In this document: positions 1 through 9,938 of the stretch, piece by piece
How the letters are laid out: each line of letters starts with the position of its first letter
How positions within the stretch are numbered: position 1 is the stretch's first letter
Assembly: GCA_002412935.1 (NCBI GenBank)
Contig: DHWA01000041.1
Span: 1 to 43,455 of the forward strand
DNA length: 43,455 bases
Source of the DNA: Patescibacteria group bacterium UBA5194
GTDB lineage: Bacteria; Patescibacteriota; Gracilibacteria; BD1-5; UBA6164
Direction of reading: 5' to 3'
The notes under the pieces: generated by a model
What the model saw: the letters and a program-made list of their open reading frames with translations, nothing else
What the model was told of the DNA's origin: nothing
Database searches by the model: none
Made by a program: the position numbers and the translations under genes

Positions 1-1762
1 TAATAGGGAATATATACCAAGAACTATATCAAATTTCCCTGAAACAAAATTTTACCTACCTACATTAAGAGATGGTTATACAAGAGTTATCCCAATAGGT
101 TGAAATAATGAAACTTGATCTAAAAATATGAATTTATTCCAATATGGTGATGACTTACTTATAGTTGATTGTTGAGTTCAATTTGCAGAACCAGATATGC
201 TATGAGCTAATTATTCGATACCTGATATATCTTCACTTATTCAATATAAAGACAAGATTAAATGAATTGTAATTACACATGCTCATCTTGATCATATTTG
301 AGCTTTAAAACACATACTTCCACCATTATGAATGCCTACTATTTTTGCTACGAAACTTACAATATGAATAATTAAAAAGTGACTTGAAGAAGCTCGTCTT
401 TTAAGTCATACTACATTTGTTGAAGTATCTTGAGACAGTACTGAGAGAGTAAAAATAGGTGATAATTTTTCTCTAGAATTTTTTAGAGTTAATCATAGTA
501 TTCCTGATTGTGTGTGAATATATTTAGAAACTCCAGGTTGAGCAAAAATTGTACATACTTGAGATTTTAAAATAGATTTTACACCAGCTATTGATAAACC
601 AGCTGATTTATCAAGAATTTGAGAATTATGAAGAAGATGAATTACTTTATTTATGTCTGATTCCACTTGATCTATTAAAAAATGATTTTCAAAATCTGAA
701 AAAGATATTTGAGAAACATTGGAAAAAATCATAGCTAATCATACTAAATGAAGACTTATAATTGCAACTTTTTCTTCTTGGATATCAAGAGTACAACAAC
801 TTATAAATATCTGTGAAAAACATGATAAACAAATATTTTTAAGTGGTAGAAGTATGATTGAAAATACAGCTATAGCTAAAGAATTAGGATATTTAAAAAT
901 GAAAACAGGTGCTATAAAAAAAATGAATCCAAAAATGATGGAAGATATACCTTTACATAATCAAATTATCATAACAACTTGAAGTCAATGAGAGGAATTT
1001 TCAGCATTAACTCGTATGTCTGAATGAAGACATAATTCTTTAGAGATAATGAAATGAGATACAATTATATTTTCTTCTTCTGTTGTTCCTGGTAATGAAA
1101 GATCTGTTTATTGAGTAATAAATAAATTATTAGCTTTATGAGCAAGTGTAATTACAAAAGATGATAGTGATGTTCATACAGGTTGACATGCTTTTCAAGA
1201 AGAACAAAAAATTATGTTAAACTTAGTAAATCCTAAATTTTTTATGCCAGTTTTCTGAGATTTATATTTTAGAACTCTACATAAAAATACTGCTGTAAGT
1301 ATATGATTTAATGAAGAAAATGTATTACTCCAAGAAAATTGAAGTATTATTGATCTTGCTCCAAATCAAACAGTATTTAAATCTAGAATTAAAATGCCAA
1401 TCCAAGATATAATAATAGATGGTAATGGTATATGAACAGCTAATAGCCATGTTATAAAAGCCAGAGAAAAAATGATGGATTCTGGAGTTTTGGTTATAAT
1501 TTATAAAGCTGATTCTAAAACAAAAGAAATTTTATGAAATATAAAAATTGAAAGTAGATGACTTGTATATTTAGATGAAGTAAAGCTTGTTCATAAAATG
1601 GTTTTTAAAAAATCAAAAGATGTATATGAAAATACTATTGCTGATGTTCCTGATATAGAAGAAAAAGATCTAGTAAAAATAATTAAAACAGATTTAGAAA
1701 ATTTATTATTACAAAAAATTGAAAGACAGCCAATGGTTATACCTATAATTATATATGTTTAA
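1..1762 (+). CDS. rnj: Ribonuclease J (metallo-beta-lactamase/beta-CASP RNase), 5' end outside the window
   Basis: This is a zinc-dependent endo/5'-exoribonuclease for mRNA turnover and RNA maturation. The frame is already open at base 2 and runs 586 residues to TAA. Near its start it reads RVIPIGGNNETG, the usual first beta strands of RNase J, so only a short N-terminal part is missing. The metal-binding motif HAHLDHIG is at bases 278-301. It is followed by VNHSIPD, HTGDFKID and SDST, and the beta-CASP part contains TTGSQGEE, SSSVVPGNE and DVHTGGHA. Canonical RNase J has HGHEDHIG, so HAHLDHIG is a mild variant. Several invariant glycines are written TGA. A small pilin-like gene follows after 82 bases. 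The family call is very safe; J1 versus J2 cannot be told. Confidence 0.93.
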
Positions 1763-1779
1763 AAAAGATATAATTTAAA

Positions 1780-1810
1780 TTTGCCTTTTTTAAAAAATAC
1801 ATATTATTAT
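1780..1810 (+). promoter_or_regulatory. Possible promoter for the small pilin-like gene
   Basis: TTGCCT at 1781-1786 is followed by TATTAT at 1805-1810 (18-base spacer) or at 1802-1807 (15). The A/T-rich background makes chance matches likely, so this is a weak call. It lies in the 82-base gap between the RNase J stop and the next start. Confidence 0.25.
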
Positions 1811-1844
1811 AAATGTAACTTATTATTATAATAATATCAAAATT

Positions 1845-2198
1845 ATGAACAAAATTATATATTCTCTTATTTGACTACTTTTACTAAATTTAAATAATGC
1901 AAATGCAGCTATAAGTTTATGATGAACAAAAGTTGATGCTTGATTGAAGTGAAGTAATGAATGAGCTGACACTGCTGTACAAGTACTTATAAAAAATGTA
2001 ATGCTATTTTTATATTTAGTTGCTGTTATTTATGGTTTATGGGGAGGTTTTTTAATATTAACTGCTTGATGAAAAGAGGATAATGTTAAAAAATGAAGAA
2101 CTGTTATTGTACAAGCTTTGATAGGTTTAATTGTTATATGGTTAGCATCTTCAGTTGTACAATGGTTAGTTACTTCTATTCTTTGAGTAACTGCTTAA
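1845..2198 (+). CDS. Small exported two-helix membrane protein, T4SS-pilin-like
   Basis: The product has 117 residues. An N-terminal signal peptide (about 1-21, ending NANA) is followed by a short Gly/Ser-rich stretch, a hydrophobic helix at about 48-74, a charged loop GGKEDNVKKGR at 75-85, and a second helix at about 90-112. This helix, G(D/K)E..KKG/KA loop, helix layout is the one seen in VirB2/TrbC-like T4SS pilins of CPR bacteria, and it recurs in five proteins of the 15.4-18.9 kb locus. This copy stands alone after RNase J and is closed by an intrinsic terminator. Nothing in the sequence says whether it forms a pilus. Family assignment rests on topology and the loop motif. Confidence 0.68.
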
Positions 2199-2211
2199 AA
2201 ATTTAAATCAC

Positions 2212-2246
2212 AAAAAAATCGAAACAATTTTGTTTCGATTTTTTTT
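2212..2246 (+). terminator. Intrinsic terminator after the pilin-like gene
   Basis: The arm AAAAATCGAAACA pairs with TGTTTCGATTTTT across an ATTT loop and is followed by a T run. The A run on the other side means it could also act on the minus strand behind typA. Confidence 0.8.
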
Positions 2247-2263
2247 ATTTGTGAATTATTTTT

Positions 2264-2298
2264 TTAAAAAAATCCTCCCAACTTTTTTTGTTGAGAGG
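2264..2298 (-). terminator. Intrinsic terminator of typA
   Basis: On the minus strand CCTCTCAAC and GTTGGGAGG form a stem around a seven-A loop, followed by a T run at 2272-2266. It lies 30 bases past the typA stop codon. Confidence 0.75.
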
Positions 2299-2327
2299 AA
2301 AATATTTCTAATATATTTCTAAAAAAT

Positions 2328-4121
2328 TTATCTTCCAAATTTTTTCCTTTCATTTTCATTTAAATACTTTTTTCTTAATCTTACAGATTTAGGAGTTACC
2401 TCTACATATTCATCATTACTTATATAATCTAGTGCATCCTCAAGTGTAAATTTCCTTGGTGGAGTTAATCTTATAGCTTCATCAGTTCAAGATGCTCTTA
2501 TGTTTGTTAATTGTTTATTTTTAGTTGCATTAACTGTTAAATCTCATCATTTCAAATGTTCTCATATAATCATTCATTCATAAATTTCAGTAGCTGGTTC
2601 AATAAATATAGGACCTCTTTCTTGTAATTTCCATAAACTATATCACATAGCAGTTCATGCTTCTCAACATATCATTGATCAAACTTCTCTTTTTTCTATA
2701 TCTCATTTATAAATATCATATTTTTCAAAAGAACTAGTTAAAATTCATTCTCATTTTGTTAAAGTAACAAATTCAGATTTAAATCCTAAAAGTCATCTAG
2801 TTGGAACAAAAAATTCTAAACTTGTTATTCAATTTTCTTCACTCATAGCAAGCATTTCTCATTTTCTTTTTCACATTCTTTCTATTATACTTCAAGCTGA
2901 AATAGAAGGTAAATTTATAGCAACTCTTTCAATTGGTTCATATTTTACTCAAGTTTTCATTTTAAAAATTACTTCGGGAGCTCAAACTTGTAATTCAAAT
3001 CATTCTCTTCTCATATTTTCTATCAAAACTGATAAATGTAATTCACCTCTTCCAGAAACTATATAATTTTCTGCTGTATCTAAATCAATTTTTAATCATA
3101 CATTTGTTTCTAATTCTCTTTCCAATCTATCTCTTATTTGTCTACCTGTTACAAATTTACCTTCTCTTCAAGCAAAAGGAGAGTTATTTACTAAAAACTC
3201 CATTCTTAAAGTTGGTTCATCTATAGTTATAGCAGGAAGTGGTTCTACTGAGTCATTTGCACCAATTGTTTCTCATATATATATATCAGAAATTCAAGCA
3301 ATAGTAACTATATCTCAAGCTGAAGATTCTTTTGATTTAATCTTTTTCAATCATTCATTAGTCAAAATATCACTAATTTTTCATTTTCTTTTAGCCCCAT
3401 CATTTCAAATTATTACTACATCTTGTCATTGTTTTACTGTTCCATCAGTAATTCTACCAATTCAAAGTCTTCATAGAAAATTATCATAAGCCAAATTTGC
3501 TACTTGCATTCTAAAAGGAGCATCAGCAATATTCTCTTTTGGTTCTACTTTTTCAATAATCATATCCAATAATGGATGTATATTATTACTTTCATCGTTT
3601 AAATGTCTTTTAGCTATTCAATCACGAGCAATAGTATAACAAGATGAAAAATCAAGTTGTTCATCAGATGCATTTAATTGAACAAATAAATCAAATAAAT
3701 GATCAATTACATAATCAGGTCTAGCTGTAGGTTTATCTATTTTATTGATAACTACAAGTGGTTTTAATCCAAGTTCAAGTGATTTTCTAAGAACAAATTT
3801 TGTTTGAGGCATAGGCCCTTCATAAGCATCAACAACAAGAACTACACTATCAACCATTCTAAGAACTCTCTCAACTTCACTACCAAAATCAGCATGCCCT
3901 GGAGTATCTACTATATTGATTTTAAAATCTTTATATGAAACAGATGTATTTTTTGAATAAATAGTAATTCATCTTTCTTTTTCTTGATCATTACTATCCA
4001 TTACACAAGTTTCAACTTTTTCATGTTCTTTAAAAGTTCCACATTGTTTCAATAAGGCATCAACTAAAGTAGTTTTTCCATGATCAACATGGGCAATTAT
4101 AGCTATGTTTATATATTTCAT
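2328..4121 (-). CDS. typA: Translational GTPase TypA/BipA
   Basis: This is a ribosome-associated GTPase of the EF-G/LepA superfamily, linked to ribosome assembly and stress adaptation. The 597-residue product matches the family's usual length of about 600. G1 is AHVDHGKT at residues 10-17, the switch II motif is DTPGHADFGSEVER, and G4 is NKID followed by the TypA-typical ARPDYVIDHLFDLF. Downstream come RGELHLSVLIENMRREGFE and PTRGLLGFKSEF, both characteristic of BipA rather than EF-G. Start ATG at 4121 gives MKYINIAIIAHVDHG, directly at the G domain. It has its own terminator. A 173-base gap separates it from the small membrane protein gene upstream. Confidence 0.97.
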
Positions 4122-4294
4122 TATTGAAAATTAAGTAGTAATGCAAAAAAATTAAGCTCTGAAAAATAAGAAAAAAGCCTTAGTACTTGTTACTAAAAAC
4201 TTAATACTTATTACTCATAATCTTAATACTTTCAAATCCGCAGAATTATATTTGAAAATCTAAAAAAGTAAAATTTAAATTTATTAATTATACA

Positions 4295-4528
4295 TTATTT
4301 TTTAAGAATATCAATACTTCAGGTCTCATTTTTCTCTCAGTTAACATATATTTCCACATCTTGACTATTTTTTGTGATTTTTAATTTTGTTTTCATTATC
4401 TCTATATTTATCTGTCTTTGTTTAGAATCTTGTTTATCTAAAATATATTTTCTTTCAGAAAATAAATAACCTAAGAAAAATGATACAATTATAAGAATAG
4501 TTGAAATAAGGATTTTTAGATCTTTCAT
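4295..4528 (-). CDS. Small single-pass membrane protein, unknown
   Basis: The product has 77 residues under code 25. A standard-code reading would stop at the TGA at 4339 after 63 residues; here that codon and a second TGA are Gly and the frame ends at TAA 4297-4295. One hydrophobic helix covers about residues 6-24, with a short cytosolic N-terminus. A polar, Lys-rich, probably helical segment (about 25-60) follows. The layout recalls FtsL/FtsB-type septum proteins, but no motif supports that, so it stays unknown. It lies between typA and a repeat element that separates it from pyrH. Confidence 0.55.
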
Positions 4529-4556
4529 GGATATATATTAATATTTTTAAGTTATT

Positions 4557-4669
4557 GTCATTCCCTAGAAGTAGGGAATCTACCTTGTATTCAAAAATAA
4601 TGATTGGTGGATAAAAATGTGAGAAATCAGCTACAATATAATGAAGATTCCCACCTTCGTGGGAATGAC
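4557..4669. repeat. Palindromic repeat element (GTCATTCC...GGAATGAC type), intergenic
   Basis: It begins GTCATTCCCT, with a small hairpin TTCCCTAGAAGTAGGGAA, and ends with ATTCCCACCTTCGTGGGAAT then GAC. The ends are inverted copies of each other and each forms its own hairpin. The right half closely matches the two 24-base copies inside pheT. It sits between the pyrH stop and the small membrane protein start. Confidence 0.8.
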
Positions 4670-4682
4670 AAATTTTAATTAT

Positions 4683-5396
4683 TTATTCACTAACAGTTGT
4701 TCCTTCATTCTCACCAAGTATTGCTCTTTTTAAAGCTCATTTTTTTAATAAATTCACTATTTTTAATAACATTTTATTATCACGAGCTAAAGCAATCGCA
4801 GTTTGATCCATAACTTTTAATTTCTTTTCAAGTACTTCGTCATAAGTTACTTTGTCATACATCTTTGCATCTTCATGTTTTTTTGGATCCTTATCGTAAA
4901 CTCAATCAACTTGTGTTGCTTTTATAATCATATCTGCTTCTATTTCCAAAGCTCTCAGAACTCCACAAGTATCAGTTGTAAAGTAAGGAGCTCAAGTTCA
5001 TCAAGCAAAAACCACAACCTTTTCATCTTCAAGATATTTTATAGCTTTAATTTTATCAAACCTTTCTCATACTCACTCATAACTTACTGATGTCATAAGT
5101 TTTGCCTTGATTTTTTTATTTGAAAAATAATTTACAAGTGCAAGTCAATTTATATACGTTGCTGTCATTCACATATAATGAGAAGTATGTTCATCAAATC
5201 ACAAATTTTCTCAAAAAACTCATCTAAATATATTTCATCATCATATAACAATACCTATTTCGATATTTTCTTTTTGTAAATCCTTTATAGTTTCAGATAC
5301 ATAATCCAAAACTTTAGTATCAAAAGTATTTCAAGTATCTCAAGCTAATGCTTCTCAAGAAATTTTTAAAAGGACTCTTTTATTTTTTTTAGACAT
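4683..5396 (-). CDS. pyrH: UMP kinase (PyrH)
   Basis: It phosphorylates UMP to UDP with ATP, as a cytosolic hexamer of the amino-acid-kinase fold. The product has 237 residues, the normal length. It begins MSKKNKRVLLKISGEAL; then IGIVIGGGNIFRG, the MGMTATYINGLAL segment, VVFAGGTGAPYFTTDT and a C-terminal MDQTAIALARDNK, all UMP-kinase signatures. Glycines of the GGGN loop are TGA codons. It lies 13 bases after the lipoprotein stop, so the two are probably co-transcribed. The long gap of conserved partners (no tsf, frr or rpsB beside it) differs from the usual bacterial order. Confidence 0.96.
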
Positions 5397-5409
5397 AAAA
5401 ATATTATTA

Positions 5410-6360
5410 TTATTTAAATTTTTTATCAGCTTTCAATACTTCATCCCAAGAAACTTGTTTTAATTCATCATTTTTATCTTTTATTGTCTCTTTTGTAACT
5501 CAAGTTCAAGTTTCTAAAAGCAAGATTCAATATTGTTTTGTTTCATAGTTTACATAATGTTTCTCATAATAGTAATTATCTCATTTTAATCTTAATACAT
5601 AAAATCAAATTGATTTATCTTTAGTTATATCTCTACAACTATTCCAATAAGAATATCAATAATTTTCAACTAAAAAATCTGTTAGATTTTCACATTTTAT
5701 ATTTTCTGTTGTAAAATCTTCTTTAATTGATAAGTTATTTATTTCTAAATCATCTCACAGAGTACTTAATTCTCAATTTGAAGATAAGTTTACATTTATT
5801 TTATCTGTACTTGTAGAACTTGTTTTTTCTTTTTCAGGAATATTTATTTCTACTTTTATTTTATATGTAGAATCTCATGAATAAGCTGTAAATATATAGT
5901 TATTTAATCAATAGTCCAAAGTTTTGAAATTTGATGAAGCCATATATTTAAATGTTGCATCTCCAGATTTAAACTGTTTAAGGTTATACAAATCTTCTGG
6001 ATAAGAGGAAGTTTCATTTGAAAAACTAACTTCAATTTTATCAACTTGTCATAAAGTTTTTCAATTTATATAAAATTCTCATAAATAAAAATTTTTGTTA
6101 CTTAAATCTTCTATCTCAATTAAAGGGGTTCATGTAGTTAATGGTGTTGTTGTAACAGTAGGTTCATCTTGTTTTTCTTTTGTTATTTCTTCCGTATCAA
6201 TATTTTCTTCTATAGAAGTATCTGAAACTTCTTCTCAGGTATTTGATATTTCGTCTCAAAGCATTTCTTGTTTTGCTTCTTGAACTTTATCATTATTATT
6301 GTCAGAAAAAAAACAAGAACTAAGTAAAATAGGAATAAGTAAAATTATTATTTTTTTCAT
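5410..6360 (-). CDS. Secreted lipoprotein, unknown function
   Basis: The product has 316 residues. The N-terminus is Lys-Lys, a hydrophobic stretch, then the lipobox LSSC with Cys16, so it should be lipidated and anchored on the outer face of the membrane. Residues about 17-75 form an acidic, Thr/Glu-rich linker. The rest is a polar, Tyr/Asn-rich region with no catalytic motif that I recognise and only two cysteines. It heads the pyrH transcription unit, facing ruvB across 312 bases. Function is not inferable from sequence. Confidence 0.75.
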
Positions 6361-6672
6361 ATTAATTAATTAAATAATAAACACTTTATAATATAATCCT
6401 TATTTTAAAAAAAGAAAGAAATTTTTAAATACCAAATTATAAGTTATAAAAAGCAATTTATATTTGTTTTTTCAAATTTAGTTTAAATTTTAACTTGATG
6501 AATATATTATCATTATTTCCAATATCTATATTATATAAAATACTTTTACAATTACATTTTTATGATTATTATTATTTTAGAATTTTTAAAGTGAATTAGA
6601 ATTCATAATTACTACAGAAACAATAATTTATAAATAAGTTAAATTTTATTATTATCTATTTACAATTTACTA
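6361..6672. other. Divergent intergenic region between lipoprotein gene and ruvB
   Basis: There are 312 bases of very A/T-rich sequence with no open frame, hairpin terminator or RNA gene that I can recognise. It must hold the promoters of both divergent units. Many TATAAT-like hexamers occur by composition alone (for example around 6386-6392), so I do not choose one. Confidence 0.5.
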
Positions 6673-7677
6673 ATGATTGAATCAGTTAAAAAAGAAAGAT
6701 TAGTTTCTCCTAAAGCTATAAATATAGATAATACTATTATAGAAAATTCTTTAAGACCTAAAAGTCTTGAAAATTATGTATGACAAATTTCTATTAAAAA
6801 ACATCTTTCTGTGTCTATAAGTTCAGCTAAAATAAGAAATGAAACTCTAGAACATATATTATTTTATGGTCCTCCTGGGCTTTGAAAAACAACTTTAAGT
6901 AATATAATAGCTTACGAAATGTGAGTAAGTTTAAAATCAACTTCAGGACCTGCAGTAGAAAAACAATCTGATTTAATAAGTATACTTTCAAACTTAGATG
7001 ATTGAGATATACTTTTTATAGATGAGATTCATAGACTTAAACCTCAAATAGAAGAGATCTTATATACTGCTATGGAGGACTTTACTATAGATATAATGGT
7101 ATGAGCAGGTACTTGAGCTCAAAGCGTAAAAATACCTCTTAAAAAATTTAGTTTGGTTTGAGCAACTACTAGATTAAGCGCATTATCTTCACCACTTAGA
7201 GATAGATTTTGAAATATATTGAAATTGGATTTTTATGATTCTTGAGATATAGAAAAAATAATTAAAACAAATTCTCAGATTTTATGACTTGATATGGTAA
7301 AAGAATCTCTTGCTTTTGTATCAAAAAAATCAAGATGAACTCCTAGAATAGCAAATAGACTTTTAAAAGTTGTTAGAGATTATCATACTATTTGACACGA
7401 TGTAAATAAGGCTCAAGAATTACAAGATATATTTTTAAGTATCTGAATAGATGATTTATGACTTGATTATCTAGATAGAAAATATATTGAAACACTTTAT
7501 AAAAATTTCAATTCTTGACCAGTTTGATTAAATACTATAGCCTCAGCTATATGAGAAGAAGAAGCAACTCTTGAAGATGTTGTAGAACCATATCTACTTC
7601 AAATATGATTTCTTGAAAGAACCCCAAGAGGTAGAAAACTTACTTTAAATGCTGAAAAACATATTAATAATAAATAA
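6673..7677 (+). CDS. ruvB: Holliday junction branch migration DNA helicase RuvB
   Basis: This is the AAA+ motor that drives branch migration with RuvA at Holliday junctions. The product has 334 residues, full length. It opens with the N-terminal ENSLRPKSLENYVGQ box. Walker A GPPGLGKT is at 66-73, where the Gly before Lys is the TGA at 6883. Walker B is DEIH at about 117-120, then VGATTR, and LRDRFG carries the arginine finger region at about 175-181. The C-terminal winged helix ends in LQIGFLERTPRGRKL, the RuvB signature. It starts a tight operon: the next gene begins 6 bases after its stop. ruvA and ruvC are not in the window. Confidence 0.98.
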
Positions 7678-7683
7678 TTTTCT

Positions 7684-8850
7684 ATGCAAAAAATATATGA
7701 ACTTGAAACTTGAGTTTTTAAGACAAATGAGACGATAAATGAATTGCTTGAAACTAAAGAGTGAAATATCATAGTATTAATTGCTGGTTGATCAGCATCT
7801 GGTAAAACTTCACAAGTTGCTAAGAAAGTTTTGGATTATTTTGATGGTCAAGCAATAATGCTTTCTATGGATAATTATTATAGATGAAAAGAATATTATG
7901 ATAAATATAAACTCAATTTTGATCAACCTGAAGCTTTAAATTTAGATTTATTTTTTGAACATCTTTCAAAACTAAAAGTATGAATTACTGTAAAAATCCC
8001 CGAATATGATTTTAAAAATAGTCGTCCTATAATGGATGCTATAGAAATTATTCCTAAAAGAGTAATTATAATTGAATGACTATTTGCATTAAATGACAAA
8101 ATTGCATCGTTATGAGATTTAAAAGTATTTGTTGATTTATGAACTCATTGAAGAATCTTAAGAAGAATATTTAGAGACATAAAAAGAACAGGTCAAAAAC
8201 CTCAAGATATACTTGATTACTTTTTGGATACTGTTGAGCCTATGAATGATAAATATATAGAACCAACAAAAATAAATGCTGATTTTATAATTTCAAATGA
8301 ATATAATGCATTTTTAGAATCATGACAAACTCAAATTCTTGATTTACAAAAAAAATATACAATTTCAAACTTCTCAGAAACAAAAATATTTGAAATCTTA
8401 CTAAAACTTTGAGCCCAATATCTATGAGATTTAGAATATACAGATTATTATTTTTCTCCAGATTATATAGACTGAAGAATTGTATGAGATAGTGAAATAC
8501 TACTTATCAGAAAAATAGCTTTTGGTAAATATGTACTTATGTATAAATGACCATTAACTAAAAATAAAGATTATGAAGAAAGAAATATAATTAATTTTTT
8601 TGTTGACTCTAATACTGTTGATGAATTTAGAGAAATTTACTGAGATGATATTAAAATAATTAGCAGAAAAAGAAGTAGTTATTTTTTTCATTCTATTATA
8701 ATTTTTGTAGACTTATTTGAAAATGGTGATAAAATTCTTGAACTAAAATTTGAAGATTTTAATAAGAATACAAAAAGTAAAATTGAGCTTATTTTTAAAG
8801 ATCTTTGTTTAGAATCTGTAAGTGAAGATTGTAAAAATCTAGATATATAA
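7684..8850 (+). CDS. Uridine kinase-like P-loop kinase fused to a CYTH/TTM-like domain
   Basis: The product has 388 residues. Residues about 25-210 are a uridine kinase / phosphoribulokinase-type NTPase: P-loop GGSASGKT at 35-42, LSMDNYYRG, NFDQPEALNLDL, IPEYDF, then EGLFAL and RRIFRDIKRTG, as in Udk. Residues about 235-388 resemble a CYTH (triphosphate tunnel) domain: a conserved YTDYYF segment, ILLIRKIAFGKYVLMYKGP, and a later acidic LELKFED strand. The classical ExExK opening of CYTH enzymes is not clearly visible, so triphosphatase activity is uncertain. A uridine-kinase/CYTH fusion is known from plant TTM1/TTM2-type proteins. It lies between ruvB and the Fem gene in one operon. The kinase call is firm, the C-terminal call moderate. 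Confidence 0.78.
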
Positions 8851-8877
8851 TCTTACGATATTTATTAATACTTTTAT

Positions 8878-9795
8878 ATGTCTTTTTGGCAAGAAAAAAA
8901 TCGGTGAGAAATGTTGATTAAATCAAAACAAGTCGAAAAAATACTTTTTATAGACAATTTTCAAGTAGAAAAAAGAAGTATTGGTTTTTGACAATATGGA
9001 CTTTTTTTATTGTGACTAGAAATGGAAAAACTGAGTATTATAGACAAAAAATTTATTGATTTATGTAGACAAGAAAAATGTCTATTTATACAAATTGAAA
9101 CTATAAATAGAATACAGGAAAAGTGAAAAGAAAAATGACAAATATTTAAATATTTTAAAAATTGATACTACAAAAAATTTATTACTCCATATACAGCAAT
9201 AATTGATTTATCAAAAACTACAGAACAGATTCTAGCAGATATGAAACCAAAATGAAGATACAATATAAAGTTAGCCGAAAAAAAAGAAATCAAAGTTGTC
9301 GAAGTAGACAAGTCAGATGACAATATTAAAATCTTCTATGATTTAATGCTGGAAACTACTTCTAGAGATGGTTTTTCATGAAATAAAATTGTCTACTATA
9401 CAACTTTTTTAAAGACAATAAAAAACAGTAATTTATTAATAGCTTACAAAGACGATAAACCAATTGCTGCTTGAATTTTTGTATTTAATAAAGAAATAAG
9501 TATTTATTATTATTGAGCTTCAACAAATGATATAAACTATCGAAATCTTATGGCTCCTTATTTACTTCAATGGACAGCAATAAAAAAAGCAAAAGAGGTT
9601 TGAAGTAAATATTATGATTTTCTATGAATTACTACTCCTTGAGAAAAAAATTCAAGTTTAGCTTGAGTAACAGATTTTAAGCTAAAACTTACTAAAGATA
9701 TTGTAAATATTTCTGATAGTTATATCTGGATAAATAATATAATTTTATATAAAATAATATCATTTCTTAAAATAATTAAATCATTCTTAAAATAA
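8878..9795 (+). CDS. FemX/FemAB-type peptidoglycan bridge aminoacyltransferase
   Basis: This family of doubled-GNAT proteins transfers amino acids from aminoacyl-tRNA to the peptidoglycan stem on lipid II. The product has 305 residues. Family features are YTAIIDLSKTTEQIL, then MKPKGRYNIKLAEKK, the R.G segment ETTSRDGFSG, and the strongly conserved stretch IAAGIFVFNKEISIYYYGAS followed by LMAPYLLQWTAIKKAKEVGS and YDFLGIT. It is at the low end of Fem length. It starts 27 bases after the kinase gene and ends the ruvB operon. The amino acid transferred cannot be predicted; glycine would be notable in an organism with a recoded Gly codon, but that is speculation. Confidence 0.88.
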
Positions 9796-9822
9796 AAAAG
9801 AATGGAATCTCCTTTCTATGTT

Positions 9823-9909
9823 GTCATCCTGAGTGTAACGAAGGATCCCTTAAACTAGGCTGGTTAGTAATTCAATGTTAAAGAGATACTTCACTTCGTT
9901 CAGTATGAC
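9823..9909. repeat. Palindromic repeat element, intergenic
   Basis: It begins GTCATCCTGAGTGTAACGAA and ends ACTTCGTTCAGTATGAC, an imperfect inverted pair, with GGATCCCTTAAA inside. It is the same sub-type as the element at 37302-37390 in the helicase gene. It occupies most of the 143-base gap between two convergent genes and no other terminator is visible there, so it may also end transcription. Confidence 0.75.
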
Positions 9910-9938
9910 AGAAAAAGTTAGTTTTTCAGTATATCCTA

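Noticed and set aside
4140..4260. Short near-repeats TTAGTACTTGTTACT / TTAATACTTATTACT between typA and the small membrane protein
   Set aside because: Two or three imperfect copies in A/T-rich sequence, without clear structure or gene; not enough to name.
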